DNA from: Paenalcaligenes hominis_A
GTDB taxonomy: Bacteria > Pseudomonadota > Gammaproteobacteria > Burkholderiales > Burkholderiaceae_B
Reading direction: 5' to 3'
Assembly: GCF_041359055.1 (NCBI RefSeq)
Contig: NZ_JBGJKZ010000004.1
Location: 1 to 64,000 of the forward strand
DNA: 64,000 bases
In this document: piece by piece, positions 45,422 through 55,238 of the stretch
Numbering within the stretch: the stretch's first letter is position 1
Layout: every line of letters starts with the position of its first letter
Position numbers and translations under genes: made by a program
Notes under the pieces: model-generated
Told to the model about the DNA's origin: nothing
Database searches by the model: none
Seen by the model: only the letters and a program-made list of their open reading frames with translations

Positions 45422-47242
45422 TTAGTAATCATCGCGAGCGTGCTTACGACGCTCGTGCTCTTTAAGGTAGCGTTTACGTAAACGAATCGATTTAGGTGTT
45501 ACCTCAACCAACTCATCGTCATCAATAAAGTCAACCGCGTACTCTAAGGTTAAACGAATTGGTGGCACCAAATCAATGTGCTCGTCCTTGCCAGAAGCGC
45601 GCACATTAGTGAGTTTTTTCTCACGAATAGGGTTTACAACCAAATCGTTGTCACGGCTATGAATACCAATAATCATCCCCTCGTAAACGGGATCATTAGG
45701 GCTTACAAACATACGGCCACGTTCTTGGAGTTTCCACAACGCATACGCAACGGCTTCACCATCGTCTTGACTGATTAACACCCCATTACGACGCTCACCC
45801 ACAGCACCCTCACGTAAAGGACGGTATTCATCATAAATGTGGCTCATCAGGCCTGTACCACGAGTCAGAGTCATGAACTCGCCTTGGAAACCGATCAAAC
45901 CACGCGCTGGAATACGGTACTCAAGACGAGTACGGCCATTGCCATCGGGCTGCATATCCAGTAGCTCACCACGACGACGACCTAACTCTTCCATGATGCC
46001 GCCCTGATGATTATCCTCGATATCAACCGTCAATAATTCGTAAGGCTCTAACTTAACCCCATTTTCTTCACGAATTAACACTCGAGGACGTGACACCGCT
46101 AGCTCATAGCCTTCACGACGCATATTCTCAATAAGAATAGTTAGGTGCAACTCGCCACGACCACATACCTCGAAGGTGGTGTCATCGCCGGTATCATTAA
46201 CACGTAACGCTACGTTTGACTTCAACTCTAGATCTAAGCGATCACGAATTTGACGGCTTGTAACGAACTTGCCTTCACGACCTGCTAGAGGTGAGGAGTT
46301 CACCATAAAATTCATGGTTAAGGTTGGCTCATCAATACGTAACAAAGGCAAAGCCTCAACATGATGAGGGTCTGTTAAGGTGCAGCCAATACCAATTTCT
46401 TCGATACCGTTAATAAGAACAATATCGCCTGCTTGTGCTTCTGCCACTTGTTGACGATCTAAACCTTTAAAGGTCTGTACCTGATTGACTCGACCTTTTA
46501 TGCTCTCACCCTCGGGGCCAAACTTAACTACTACCTCTTGACCAGCACGAACACGACCGCGATTGACTCGACCTACACCGATCTTACCTACATATGAGTT
46601 GTAATCCAAAGAGCAGATTTGCAATTGCAACGGGCCATCAGGATCGTCTTCACGTTGAGGTACGTGGTCCAAAATGGCTTGGAACAAGGGACGCATATCG
46701 CCTTCACGAATATCGGGATTATCCCCAGCAAATCCGGATAAACCAGAAGCATAAATAATAGGGAAATCCAATTGCTCGTCTGTAGCGCCTAGCTTATCAA
46801 ATAAGTCAAAAGTCTCATTCACTGCAAAGTCAGGACGTGCACCACCACGGTCGATTTTGTTGACGACCACAATAGGCTTTAAGCCTAACTCTAAGGCTTT
46901 ACGTGTTACAAAACGTGTCTGTGGCATTGGCCCTTCGACCGCATCCACTAACAGTAACACGCCATCCACCATAGAAAGAACGCGCTCTACCTCACCACCA
47001 AAGTCAGCGTGACCGGGAGTGTCAATAATGTTGATATGCGTGCCTTCAAATTCAGCCGCACAGTTTTTAGCCAAAATTGTGATACCACGTTCTTTTTCAA
47101 TATCACCCGAGTCCATCACACGATCGGACACGTGCTCATTACTACGGAAAGTACCGGATTGTTTAAGTAATTGGTCAACCAAGGTTGTTTTACCATGGTC
47201 AACGTGGGCAATAATTGCCACATTGCGCAAGGCGCGAGTCAT
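45422..47242 (-). CDS. typA: Translational GTPase TypA/BipA
   Basis: 606 residues. G1 IAHVDHGKTTLVDQLL, G2-like ERGITILAKN, G3 IIDTPGHADFGG, G4 VVNKIDRGGARPDF, then EF-G-like domains III, V and the BipA-specific C-terminus. Acts on ribosome assembly and stress response. Overlaps truB by 4 bases at its start. Confidence 0.97.
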   Translation of the reverse strand: MTRALRNVAIIAHVDHGKTTLVDQLLKQSGTFRSNEHVSDRVMDSGDIEKERGITILAKNCAAEFEGTHINIIDTPGHADFGGEVERVLSMVDGVLLLVDAVEGPMPQTRFVTRKALELGLKPIVVVNKIDRGGARPDFAVNETFDLFDKLGATDEQLDFPIIYASGLSGFAGDNPDIREGDMRPLFQAILDHVPQREDDPDGPLQLQICSLDYNSYVGKIGVGRVNRGRVRAGQEVVVKFGPEGESIKGRVNQVQTFKGLDRQQVAEAQAGDIVLINGIEEIGIGCTLTDPHHVEALPLLRIDEPTLTMNFMVNSSPLAGREGKFVTSRQIRDRLDLELKSNVALRVNDTGDDTTFEVCGRGELHLTILIENMRREGYELAVSRPRVLIREENGVKLEPYELLTVDIEDNHQGGIMEELGRRRGELLDMQPDGNGRTRLEYRIPARGLIGFQGEFMTLTRGTGLMSHIYDEYRPLREGAVGERRNGVLISQDDGEAVAYALWKLQERGRMFVSPNDPVYEGMIIGIHSRDNDLVVNPIREKKLTNVRASGKDEHIDLVPPIRLTLEYAVDFIDDDELVEVTPKSIRLRKRYLKEHERRKHARDDY

Positions 47243-47991
47243 AGTGCATCCTTCTTGAGATTGTCTAGCTGTAATCCATCCGGTAAATCGGCTAAAGCAA
47301 TCAGCGTAGTTTCCGGCTCGGACTGGTTTTGTAAGGCCTCGAGTTCAATCGAAGTCTCTATGGAAAAAGGCCCAACTTGCGTGCGCCGCAATGCGGTTAA
47401 ATGCGCATAACAACCTAAAGCACGACCAATATCTTGGGCTAATGTACGAATATACGTGCCTTTGCTGCAATGCACAAAAACGCGTAATTCGGTGGGCATA
47501 AATGAAATCAGTTCTAACTGATGAATCACCACATCACGTGGTGGGCGCTCAAGCTCTATCCCTTGACGAGCGTACTCGTATAACGGTTTGCCATCGCGCT
47601 TCAGCGCAGAGAACATAGGTGGTATTTGTTGGATAGGGCCACGAAACTGAGGCAAAACGGCATCCACTTGCTCTGGTGTTACACCTGAAAAATTGTCTGC
47701 CGTTGCCACCACTGTGCCAGTTAGATCACCTGAATCAGTTTCAGTTCCTAATTGGATGGTGGCTTCGTAGGCTTTATCTGCATCGAGTAACAACCCCGAA
47801 ATTTTAGTAGCCTTCCCAAAACAACATACCAATAAGCCTGTTGCAAACGGGTCTAAAGTGCCGGTATGACCGGCTTTGCGCGCGTCCATTGCTCGACGAG
47901 CGCGTTGCAAAGCGTGATTACTGGATAGACCTTCGGGCTTATCTAACAGCAACACGCCGTCCAACAAGCGTCCACGTCGTCGGCTTGCCAT
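47239..47991 (-). CDS. truB: tRNA pseudouridine(55) synthase TruB
   Basis: 250 residues. GVLLLDKPEGLSSNHALQRARR, catalytic Asp in KAGHTGTLDPFATGLL, EATIQLGTETDSGDLTG, and RVFVHCSKGTYIRTLAQDIG. Makes the T-loop pseudouridine of tRNA. Between rbfA and typA in the nusA-infB operon. Confidence 0.97.
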   Translation of the reverse strand: MASRRRGRLLDGVLLLDKPEGLSSNHALQRARRAMDARKAGHTGTLDPFATGLLVCCFGKATKISGLLLDADKAYEATIQLGTETDSGDLTGTVVATADNFSGVTPEQVDAVLPQFRGPIQQIPPMFSALKRDGKPLYEYARQGIELERPPRDVVIHQLELISFMPTELRVFVHCSKGTYIRTLAQDIGRALGCYAHLTALRRTQVGPFSIETSIELEALQNQSEPETTLIALADLPDGLQLDNLKKDAL

Positions 47992-48026
47992 GATTATAAT
48001 TCCTACAGTTAATTGACGGCAGCCGA

Positions 48027-48434
48027 TCAGGAGCGATCGTCGGGGTCGTCGTCAGGCTTGAGATCCGCAGCGTTAAATGGGCGGTTTGCTTCCTCGATGA
48101 GCTTGCTCATCTCCATACCGCGCACTACGTGATCATCATAGAAGAAACGCAAAGTCGGTACAGTGTGTATATGCAGCATTTTATAAAGCTGTGAATGCAA
48201 CCAACCTGCTTTGGTGTTAAGAATCTCTGTTGCTGTTTCAGGCTCTGCGCCCAAAACGGTAAAGTGAACTTTGGCGTGAGCATAGTCAGCCGACAGGTCT
48301 ACCCCTGTTAAGGTGATAAGACCTGCTTTAGACATATCAATTTCACGCTGGATAAGCTCGGCCAGATCCTTTTGGATCTGGTCGGCTAAGCGGACGTTAC
48401 GCCCGCTTGCTGGTTTGGATTTATGTCTTGCCAT
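48027..48434 (-). CDS. rbfA: Ribosome-binding factor A
   Basis: 135 residues. NVRLADQIQKDLAELIQREI, LITLTGVDLSADYAHAKVHFTVLG, and LRFFYDDHVVRGMEMSKLIEEA match RbfA, a KH-like factor for 30S maturation. 5 bases after infB. Confidence 0.96.
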   Translation of the reverse strand: MARHKSKPASGRNVRLADQIQKDLAELIQREIDMSKAGLITLTGVDLSADYAHAKVHFTVLGAEPETATEILNTKAGWLHSQLYKMLHIHTVPTLRFFYDDHVVRGMEMSKLIEEANRPFNAADLKPDDDPDDRS

Positions 48435-48439
48435 AAAAA

Positions 48440-51406
48440 TTATAAAGTACGGGCAATTTCTTTAATTTCAAAGATTTCGAGCTGGTCGCCCACTTCGAGA
48501 TCGTTGTTACCACGTAAAGTAATACCGCAATCAAAGCCCTGACGTACTTCACGCACATCGTCTTTAAAGCGACGTAAGGAGTCGAGATGGCCTGTCCAAA
48601 TGACCACGTTGTCACGCAACAAGCGGACTTGTGAATCACGTTTAACCATACCTTCGGTAACCATACAACCAGCCACCTTGCCGATGCGAGAAATATGGTA
48701 GACCTCGCGGATTTCAACCATACCGATAACTTCCTCGCGCTCCTCGGGAGTTAACATGCCAGACAGAGCGGCTTTAACCTCATCAACCGCATCGTAAATT
48801 ACGTTGTAGTAACGAATGTCAATACCATTGAGCTCGGCTTGTTTACGAGCAGTGGCTTCGGCGCGAACATTAAAGCCCAAAATAACGGCATTAGAAGCAA
48901 TAGCCAAGTTGACATCACTTTCAGAGATACCACCCACTGCTGCATGCACAACTTGAACCTTGACCTCGTCGGTAGCTAGCTTCAATAAAGAGCTGACCAG
49001 GGCTTCTTGGGAACCTTGGACATCAGTTTTAATGATGAGAGACAGCACTTTGGCTTCTTCACCAGCATTTTCAAACAAGGACTCAAGACGAGCGGCTTGT
49101 TGACGGGCTAGTTTTACATCACGGAATTTACCTTGACGGAACAATGCAATTTCGCGAGCTTTACGTTCGTCAGCCATAGCAATGAGTTCGTCACCAGCGG
49201 CAGGAACCTCGGTAAGACCTTGGATTTCAACCGGAATAGATGGGCCCGCTTCAGCTAAGTTTTTCCCTGTTTCGTTTGTCATGGCACGAACGCGACCAAA
49301 ACTGGCCCCTACAAGCACGGTATCACCACGATGCAACGTACCACTTTGAACCAATATAGTGGCTACAGGTCCGCGACCACGATCTAGACGAGCCTCGATA
49401 ACCGTACCACGTGCGGGTGTATTAACTGGTGCAGTTAGCTCTAGCATCTCTGCCTGCAGCAATACGTTTTCAAGTAGCTCGTCAATACCTTCACCTGTGC
49501 GCGCTGAAACCGGCACAAAAGGTACATCACCACCGTATTCCTCGGGAATCACCTCTTCGGCTACGAGCTCTTGTTTAACACGCTCGGGGTTTCCTTCGGG
49601 CTTGTCAATTTTTGTGATGGCAACCACAAGCGGCACACCAGCAGCGCGTGCATGATGAATCGCTTCACGAGTTTGAGGCATCACACCATCATCAGAGGCC
49701 ACCACCAAAATCACTACGTCGGTAGACTTAGTACCGCGCGCACGCATAGCAGTAAACGCCTCGTGACCGGGAGTATCTAAGAAAGTAATCGTACCACGGC
49801 CAGTTTTAACGTTGTAAGCACCGATATGTTGAGTAATACCACCGGCTTCACCAGCCGCAATCTTGGCGCGACGAATGTGGTCAAGCAAAGAGGTTTTACC
49901 ATGGTCAACGTGACCCATCACTGTCACAACTGGAGCACGACCCTCTTCTTCGACTTCACCAATAAATACGTCCTCGAGGAAGGACTCGGGATCGTCCAGC
50001 TTAGCCAACACGGCTTTATGCCCCATTTCCTCGACCAAAATCATTGCGGTTTCTTGGTCAAGCACCTGGTTAATTGTGACCATCTGACCTAGTTTCATCA
50101 GATGTTTAATAACCTCTGTGGCCTTGATGGACATTTTATGCGCCAGATCAGCCACGGTAATGGTTTCAGGCACCGCAATTTCACGAGAGATGAACTCGGG
50201 CTGTTGAGGCTGCTGTTGACGCTGCTCGTCTTCGCGACCACGACGACCGCGACGACCACCACGGGAAGATGCACGCCAAGACTCTTTTCCAGCTGCCGCA
50301 GCAGCTACATCGGCTTTGGATGTTTTACGACGATTATCCGTCCATGCACTATCTGCCGCCTTGGCTGGCTTAGCAACTTTTTTAACCTCTGAAGCCTTAT
50401 TTTCTTTTTTACTGCTTGTTTTCGTCGCTTTTTTAGTTTCTTTTTCGGGTTCAGCAGCACGCAGAACCTTGCGTGGACGATTTAGCATTTCACTGATGGC
50501 TGCGGCTTCTTCCGCTGCAGCGCGTCGTGCACGCTCGCGCTCACGCTCAGCGGCTGGGTCCGTAGAGGCATCAGAAATCGGGTGACGATCTGCTGCCGGA
50601 GCCACGGTCTTGGTTGCTGGGCGAGGTTTGTTAGATGCTGCACCACGACCTTTAGGTTGATCGTTGCGCGCAGGGCTTGATTTTTTGGGGGAGGATTTTT
50701 TATCTTCGACCACGTTATCCTGTTTCTTCGTCTGTTCTGCCACGGCAGGCTTTACCTCATCAGCCTTTTCCACAGAATCAGGCTGTTTGTTAACTGGAGT
50801 CTGTTTTACTTCTGGCGTAGGCTCTGGCTTTGAAGCGGGAGCGGAAGGCGTCACAGACTGCTCGGTTGGTGCGGCACCCTGCTCGGCCTGAGGCGCGGCG
50901 GGTGATGGTATAACTGGGGATTCCGCTTTAGGAGCGGTTTCCTTTGGAGCTACTTGAGTTGTAGTCTCTGCTTTAGGAGCATCTTTTTTGGGGGCTACTG
51001 GAGCCGACACATCAGCGGCTGGCTGAGGAGCCTTGACCGCTTCTTCGTTGGACTGAGTCGATGCTTTTGCTGTGCTTGCAGCTATTACAGCCTGCTCCTG
51101 TGCTTTTTCAGCCTCTGCCAATAACTCAGTAGTATCACGTTTTACAAAAACACGTCGTTTACGTGTTTCCACAGGGATAGTGCGCGAGCGCCCCGAGCCG
51201 TCGGCTTGGCGTATCTCAGATGTTTTACGGCGCGTTAGGGTAATTTTATCGCCCCGAACCGACTCCATCAATTTAGCCTTATCTGCTGCAGTGATGACAT
51301 CGTTTACCGATTTTACCTGAACCCCTGCACTACGCAGTTGCTCTAACAACGTTTCAGCGGGTGTTTTTAGCTCTTTGGCGAACTGTTCAACTGTGTTACT
51401 CGGCAT
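48440..51406 (-). CDS. infB: Translation initiation factor IF-2
   Basis: 988 residues, longer than the ~890 residues of E. coli, owing to a large N-terminal Ala/Pro/Lys/Glu-rich linker (about residues 100-430) between the small IF2N domain (AEQFAKELK-like start) and the G domain. G1 VTVMGHVDHGKTSLLDHIRR, G3 FLDTPGHEAFTAMRARG, G4 ITKIDKPEGN; then the C-terminal fMet-tRNA-binding domain. Lies between nusA and rbfA. Confidence 0.97.
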   Translation of the reverse strand: MPSNTVEQFAKELKTPAETLLEQLRSAGVQVKSVNDVITAADKAKLMESVRGDKITLTRRKTSEIRQADGSGRSRTIPVETRKRRVFVKRDTTELLAEAEKAQEQAVIAASTAKASTQSNEEAVKAPQPAADVSAPVAPKKDAPKAETTTQVAPKETAPKAESPVIPSPAAPQAEQGAAPTEQSVTPSAPASKPEPTPEVKQTPVNKQPDSVEKADEVKPAVAEQTKKQDNVVEDKKSSPKKSSPARNDQPKGRGAASNKPRPATKTVAPAADRHPISDASTDPAAERERERARRAAAEEAAAISEMLNRPRKVLRAAEPEKETKKATKTSSKKENKASEVKKVAKPAKAADSAWTDNRRKTSKADVAAAAAGKESWRASSRGGRRGRRGREDEQRQQQPQQPEFISREIAVPETITVADLAHKMSIKATEVIKHLMKLGQMVTINQVLDQETAMILVEEMGHKAVLAKLDDPESFLEDVFIGEVEEEGRAPVVTVMGHVDHGKTSLLDHIRRAKIAAGEAGGITQHIGAYNVKTGRGTITFLDTPGHEAFTAMRARGTKSTDVVILVVASDDGVMPQTREAIHHARAAGVPLVVAITKIDKPEGNPERVKQELVAEEVIPEEYGGDVPFVPVSARTGEGIDELLENVLLQAEMLELTAPVNTPARGTVIEARLDRGRGPVATILVQSGTLHRGDTVLVGASFGRVRAMTNETGKNLAEAGPSIPVEIQGLTEVPAAGDELIAMADERKAREIALFRQGKFRDVKLARQQAARLESLFENAGEEAKVLSLIIKTDVQGSQEALVSSLLKLATDEVKVQVVHAAVGGISESDVNLAIASNAVILGFNVRAEATARKQAELNGIDIRYYNVIYDAVDEVKAALSGMLTPEEREEVIGMVEIREVYHISRIGKVAGCMVTEGMVKRDSQVRLLRDNVVIWTGHLDSLRRFKDDVREVRQGFDCGITLRGNNDLEVGDQLEIFEIKEIARTL

Positions 51407-51452
51407 TCGACTCTCTCTATAACGACTTATTCTAATAAATATGACCCTAATG

Positions 51453-51470
51453 GCCGCCTGTAGAGGCGGC
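51453..51470 (-). other. GC hairpin between nusA and infB
   Basis: GCCGCC (51453-51458) pairs with GGCGGC (51465-51470), loop of 6. There is no T run, so it is a short RNA stem in the 81-base gap rather than a clear terminator. Confidence 0.4.
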
Positions 51471-51487
51471 GTATAAGCATGAATCGC

Positions 51488-52966
51488 TTACTCATCGAAC
51501 CAGTGGGCTCGGGCACGCATAATCAAGGCACTGGCCTCTGCGCTGTCTAAGCCAGCTATCTCAGCGAGTTCGTCCGTAGCAAGCTCTGCTAGATCATCTA
51601 GGGTTAGCACCCCTTTTGCTGCCAAACTTGCCAAAATATCAGGAGTCATTCCCTCTAATTCTTGTAATGACTGCGCTACGGATTGCACCAATTCTTCTTT
51701 GGCAATCGCATCGGATAGCAGTACATTACGGGCGCGGGTACGCAAGGCATCTACGAGCTCTTCATCAAACTCTTCGATATCAAGCAGCTCTTGAAGAGGC
51801 ACATAAGCGACTTCCTCAAGACCCGTAAAGCCCTCGTCAACCAATACTTCAGCTATGGATTCATCCACATCTAAACGCTGAATAAAAAGATTAAGTAACT
51901 CGGTGCGCTCTTCGGCCTGACGATTTTGGTTTTCCTCAGGCGTCATGATGTTGATTTGCCAACCGGTTAGCTCTGAAGCTAAGCGCACGTTTTGACCACG
52001 CGAACCAATAGCCTTGGGCAGGTTTTCCTCGTCGACCACCACATCCATGGCGTGCTTGTCTTCATCGACCAAAATGGACTGTACGTTAGCTGGTGCTAGA
52101 GCACCAATAACGAACTCGGCCGGGTCCTCGGACCATAAAACAATATCTACTTGTTCGCCGCCAAGCTCGTTGCGTACTGCTGTAACGCGTGAACCACGCA
52201 TACCTACACATGTACCAATAGGATCAATACGTTGATCATAAGCGATTACGGCTATTTTAGCGCGAACACCCGCATCACGAGCAGCGGCTTTAATCTCTAG
52301 TAGACCTTGCTCGATTTCGGGAACTTCGTTTTCAAATAGTTCGCGAATAAACTCTGGTGCGGTGCGTGACAAAAACACCTGCTGACCACGTGCAGCACGA
52401 TCAACGCGTTGTACCCAAGCACGGACTCGGTCGCCCATGCGGATGTTTTCCTTGGGGATCATTTCACTACGCGGCAAACGGGCTTCGATCTTGCCCATTT
52501 CAATAATGGCGTCGCCTTTATCAATACGCTTTACTGTGCCCGATACAATGGTTTCACCACGATCAAGGAAGTCGTTTAACATTTGCTCGCGCTCGGCATC
52601 ACGAATACGCTGCAAAATGGCTTGCTTTGCGGCCTGAGCACCAATGCGACCAAACTCAATCGACTCAAGAGGCTCTTCGATATAGTCACCCACCTCGATC
52701 TCAGGTGCGTACTCGAGAGCGTCTGAGTACATTTCCTGTTTATCAGGCTCTTGAAGACCGGCTTCGTCTGGCACAACCAACCAACGACGATAACTTTCGT
52801 ACTCGCCGGTGTTACGGTCTATGTCTACGCGAATGTCCACATCTTCTTCGAAGCGTCTTTTCATGGCAGATGCCAATGCCCCTTCGAGGGCCCCAAATAC
52901 GACTTCTGGCTCTACGCCTTTTTCACGCGCCAGTGCATCGACTAGCAAAAGAATTTCGCGACTCAT
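51488..52966 (-). CDS. nusA: Transcription termination/antitermination protein NusA
   Basis: 492 residues: N-terminal RNA-polymerase-binding domain, S1 domain, two KH domains (GTCVGMRGSRVTAVRNELGGEQVDI, then LPKAIGSRGQNVRLASELTGW), and two C-terminal acidic repeats (LNLFIQRLDVDESIAEVLVDEG and LEGMTPDILASLAAKGVLTLDDLAEL). Overlaps rimP by 4 bases. Confidence 0.97.
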   Translation of the reverse strand: MSREILLLVDALAREKGVEPEVVFGALEGALASAMKRRFEEDVDIRVDIDRNTGEYESYRRWLVVPDEAGLQEPDKQEMYSDALEYAPEIEVGDYIEEPLESIEFGRIGAQAAKQAILQRIRDAEREQMLNDFLDRGETIVSGTVKRIDKGDAIIEMGKIEARLPRSEMIPKENIRMGDRVRAWVQRVDRAARGQQVFLSRTAPEFIRELFENEVPEIEQGLLEIKAAARDAGVRAKIAVIAYDQRIDPIGTCVGMRGSRVTAVRNELGGEQVDIVLWSEDPAEFVIGALAPANVQSILVDEDKHAMDVVVDEENLPKAIGSRGQNVRLASELTGWQINIMTPEENQNRQAEERTELLNLFIQRLDVDESIAEVLVDEGFTGLEEVAYVPLQELLDIEEFDEELVDALRTRARNVLLSDAIAKEELVQSVAQSLQELEGMTPDILASLAAKGVLTLDDLAELATDELAEIAGLDSAEASALIMRARAHWFDE

Positions 52967-53454
52967 CGCTTTCTACCCTTGAAATCAAGAATGGGATCCA
53001 ATTTGGCTCGATCAACATCATCAAAACAGAAAGTTAAATCGAGTACGTCTCCCGAAGACTGTTCTAGCTCTAACACAAATTCAGTATCTGCTGTGGCCTG
53101 AGAAGGCTCTAGACCCTCGGGCGCATACAGCAAACCGCGAAACACCTTTTGGTTGTTTACAGGCTCAAACAAACGCAATTCAATACGCGCACCTGAAAAA
53201 CGGACAAAATCAGCCAAACGCTTTAGAGGACGATCCACTCCTGGGGATGTCACTTCGAGACGGTTATAGTCAACGTTTTCTACCTCGAAAACGCGCGACA
53301 GCTGTTTAGAGACCTGCTCACAGTGGTCAATAGTAATACCACCGGGATGATCAATAACAACCCGTAACAAGCCTTTTGGGGCACGCTCTACATCTACGAG
53401 CTCTATGTCGGTACCCAACAGGCTTTCTTGAGTTAGTGCAAAAATATCTGTCAT
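52963..53454 (-). CDS. rimP: Ribosome maturation factor RimP
   Basis: 163 residues from the ATG at 53454; a TTG three codons earlier lies in the T run of the upstream hairpin. Motifs include ITIDHCEQVSKQLSRVFEVEN and LEVTSPGVDRPLKRLADF. Needed for 30S assembly. First gene of rimP-nusA-infB-rbfA-truB-typA. Confidence 0.95.
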   Translation of the reverse strand: MTDIFALTQESLLGTDIELVDVERAPKGLLRVVIDHPGGITIDHCEQVSKQLSRVFEVENVDYNRLEVTSPGVDRPLKRLADFVRFSGARIELRLFEPVNNQKVFRGLLYAPEGLEPSQATADTEFVLELEQSSGDVLDLTFCFDDVDRAKLDPILDFKGRKR

Positions 53455-53460
53455 AAAATC

Positions 53461-53488
53461 CAAAAAAAATGGGCTGTATGCCAGCCCA
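53461..53488 (-). terminator. Terminator-like hairpin directly before rimP
   Basis: TGGGCTG (53470-53476) and CAGCCCA (53482-53488) form a 7-bp stem with a 5-base loop, followed on the minus strand by eight T (53469-53462). The rimP ATG is 15 bases past the stem. It is either the rluB terminator or an attenuator of the nusA operon. Confidence 0.7.
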
Positions 53489-53647
53489 CTGCTACTGTAT
53501 AGCGCATATACGCTATCAGTTCATTGCTAAACGATGCTCTAAAGAGCTGCACGATCTTTTATTTATGATGATACCTAAGATACCCATTTACAAAAAGACC
53601 GTATTAAGCCCTATATTCTAACAGAAAATTAAAACTTTTCTTGGTAG

Positions 53648-53653
53648 ATTATA
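53648..53653 (-). promoter_or_regulatory. Possible -10 element upstream of rimP
   Basis: A perfect TATAAT (minus sense) lies 200 bases before rimP in the 273-base gap after rluB. The nearest -35-like sequence (TTGCTC) is 20 bases away, which is long, so this is only a candidate start for the nusA operon. Confidence 0.25.
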
Positions 53654-53727
53654 AGGCTATCTCATTAAGCAGTGAGCAAGTCGGTGTTTAAACAACACTC
53701 AACTCGCATAGCCAGTTAAATTTAGGT

Positions 53728-55215
53728 TTAGCGCCCACGGCGACCTACGCGTCCTAATTTAGACTCATGCGCACCCGCACCTGGCTGACGCTCATCACGA
53801 CGACCTGCACCAGTGCGTGTAGCACGTCGTGTTTCCCCTCCCGCCTTGCGCTCGGCAAAACGACGCTGCCCTGAACCTGTTGGCGCAGAGCGCTTGCTGC
53901 CCCGTTGAGTACGACCAGAACGGCCTGCATCGGGGTGGCCATTTGCTAAACCACCACTAACAAGCAACCCTGTGCCTGCTGCCTCGCCCACCAATAAGGG
54001 CTGCCCTAAACCAGAGCTGTGGCGGGGGATACGGCGCGTAGGACGCTCCGGACGCTCAAAACCAGGCGGCATCGCGCTATCGTGGGTTAAGGGCTGCTGA
54101 GAGCGACGCCCACCACGCTGATGCCCTTCGTTTACAGAACCGTCCGTGCGCAATAAGCCTAAGCGCACCATCAGTGCTGTAACCATTTCTGGAGAAAGCT
54201 CTTCCCAACGACCGCGGCGCAGATTGCGTGGCAAGACCACCTCACCAAAGCGTGTGCGAATTAAGCGACTTACTGTTAAACCTACGGCTTCGAACATACG
54301 GCGCACTTCGCGGTTGCGGCCTTCAAAAATAGTAACGCGGTACCAACGATTGCTGCCTTCGCCGCCTACGAATTCGATAGAGCCAAACTGAGCCATACCA
54401 TCATCAAGCTCAACCCCCGTCTTTAGTAGACTTATTTGCTCGGGGGTTAACTCGCCAAGTACACGGACCGCGTACTCACGCTCAGCACCAAAACGCGGGT
54501 GCATAAAGCGGTGTGCCATGTCACCCGAAGTGGTAAAGATCAATAGGCCTTCGGTGTTTAAATCTAAACGCCCTACCGATAACCATTTACCTACTTTAAT
54601 TTTAGGTAAACGTGAAAAAACCGTTTCACGCTTGCCGGGATCGTCATGGCTAACGATCTCGCCCGCAGGCTTGTGATAAAGGATAACACGAGGAGGCTTA
54701 TCGGCATTGGGACGTTTAATGATGCGACCGTTAACACGCACTACGTCTTCAGTCGCTACACGCTGACCAATATAAGCAGGCTCACCATTTACAGAAACAC
54801 GCCCTGAAACAATTAACTCTTCCATTTCACGACGTGAGCCAATACCAGCATCTGCTAGAACTTTGTGTAGCTTGGGCTTAACCGCATCAGAACTCAGGAA
54901 ACGCCCTAAACGTTGAGCTGTATGTTCCGTATTTTCTAAAAAAGACAAACCTAACTCTGAATCATCCTTTTGTCGTGTTGGTCGTGACTTTTTGGAATTA
55001 GCGCGCTGTCTTCGATTTACAGGGGCCGCGGCTTTATCGGTCTCAAGCAGAGGTTGATCAGGGGTACTGCCGGTGTTTTTACGTGTTTTTTGTTCTTGTA
55101 CGGCATCACCGCGACGACGCCTAAAAGGGGTGCGTAATTTGCGCCCTTTACCTTTAGGTGCAGAGGTCGAAGCAACCACCGCCCCGTCGGCAGCTGGCTG
55201 TGTGGTATCAGTCAT
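53728..55215 (-). CDS. rluB: 23S rRNA pseudouridine synthase RluB
   Basis: 495 residues, longer than usual because of a basic N-terminal tail (about 95 residues) and a Gly/Arg-rich C-terminal tail (about 125). Central S4 domain LHKVLADAGIGSRREMEELI and the catalytic Asp in SVGRLDLNTEGLLIF, then FEGRNREVRRMFEAVGLTV. Modifies U2605 of 23S rRNA. 23 bases after scpB. Confidence 0.93.
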   Translation of the reverse strand: MTDTTQPAADGAVVASTSAPKGKGRKLRTPFRRRRGDAVQEQKTRKNTGSTPDQPLLETDKAAAPVNRRQRANSKKSRPTRQKDDSELGLSFLENTEHTAQRLGRFLSSDAVKPKLHKVLADAGIGSRREMEELIVSGRVSVNGEPAYIGQRVATEDVVRVNGRIIKRPNADKPPRVILYHKPAGEIVSHDDPGKRETVFSRLPKIKVGKWLSVGRLDLNTEGLLIFTTSGDMAHRFMHPRFGAEREYAVRVLGELTPEQISLLKTGVELDDGMAQFGSIEFVGGEGSNRWYRVTIFEGRNREVRRMFEAVGLTVSRLIRTRFGEVVLPRNLRRGRWEELSPEMVTALMVRLGLLRTDGSVNEGHQRGGRRSQQPLTHDSAMPPGFERPERPTRRIPRHSSGLGQPLLVGEAAGTGLLVSGGLANGHPDAGRSGRTQRGSKRSAPTGSGQRRFAERKAGGETRRATRTGAGRRDERQPGAGAHESKLGRVGRRGR

Positions 55216-55238
55216 TGGACTAAAAAACTCCTTGAATA

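Noticed and set aside
53754..53942. Small frames inside the rluB C-terminal tail
   Set aside because: They arise from the GC-rich Gly/Arg tail in other frames and have no ribosome sites.
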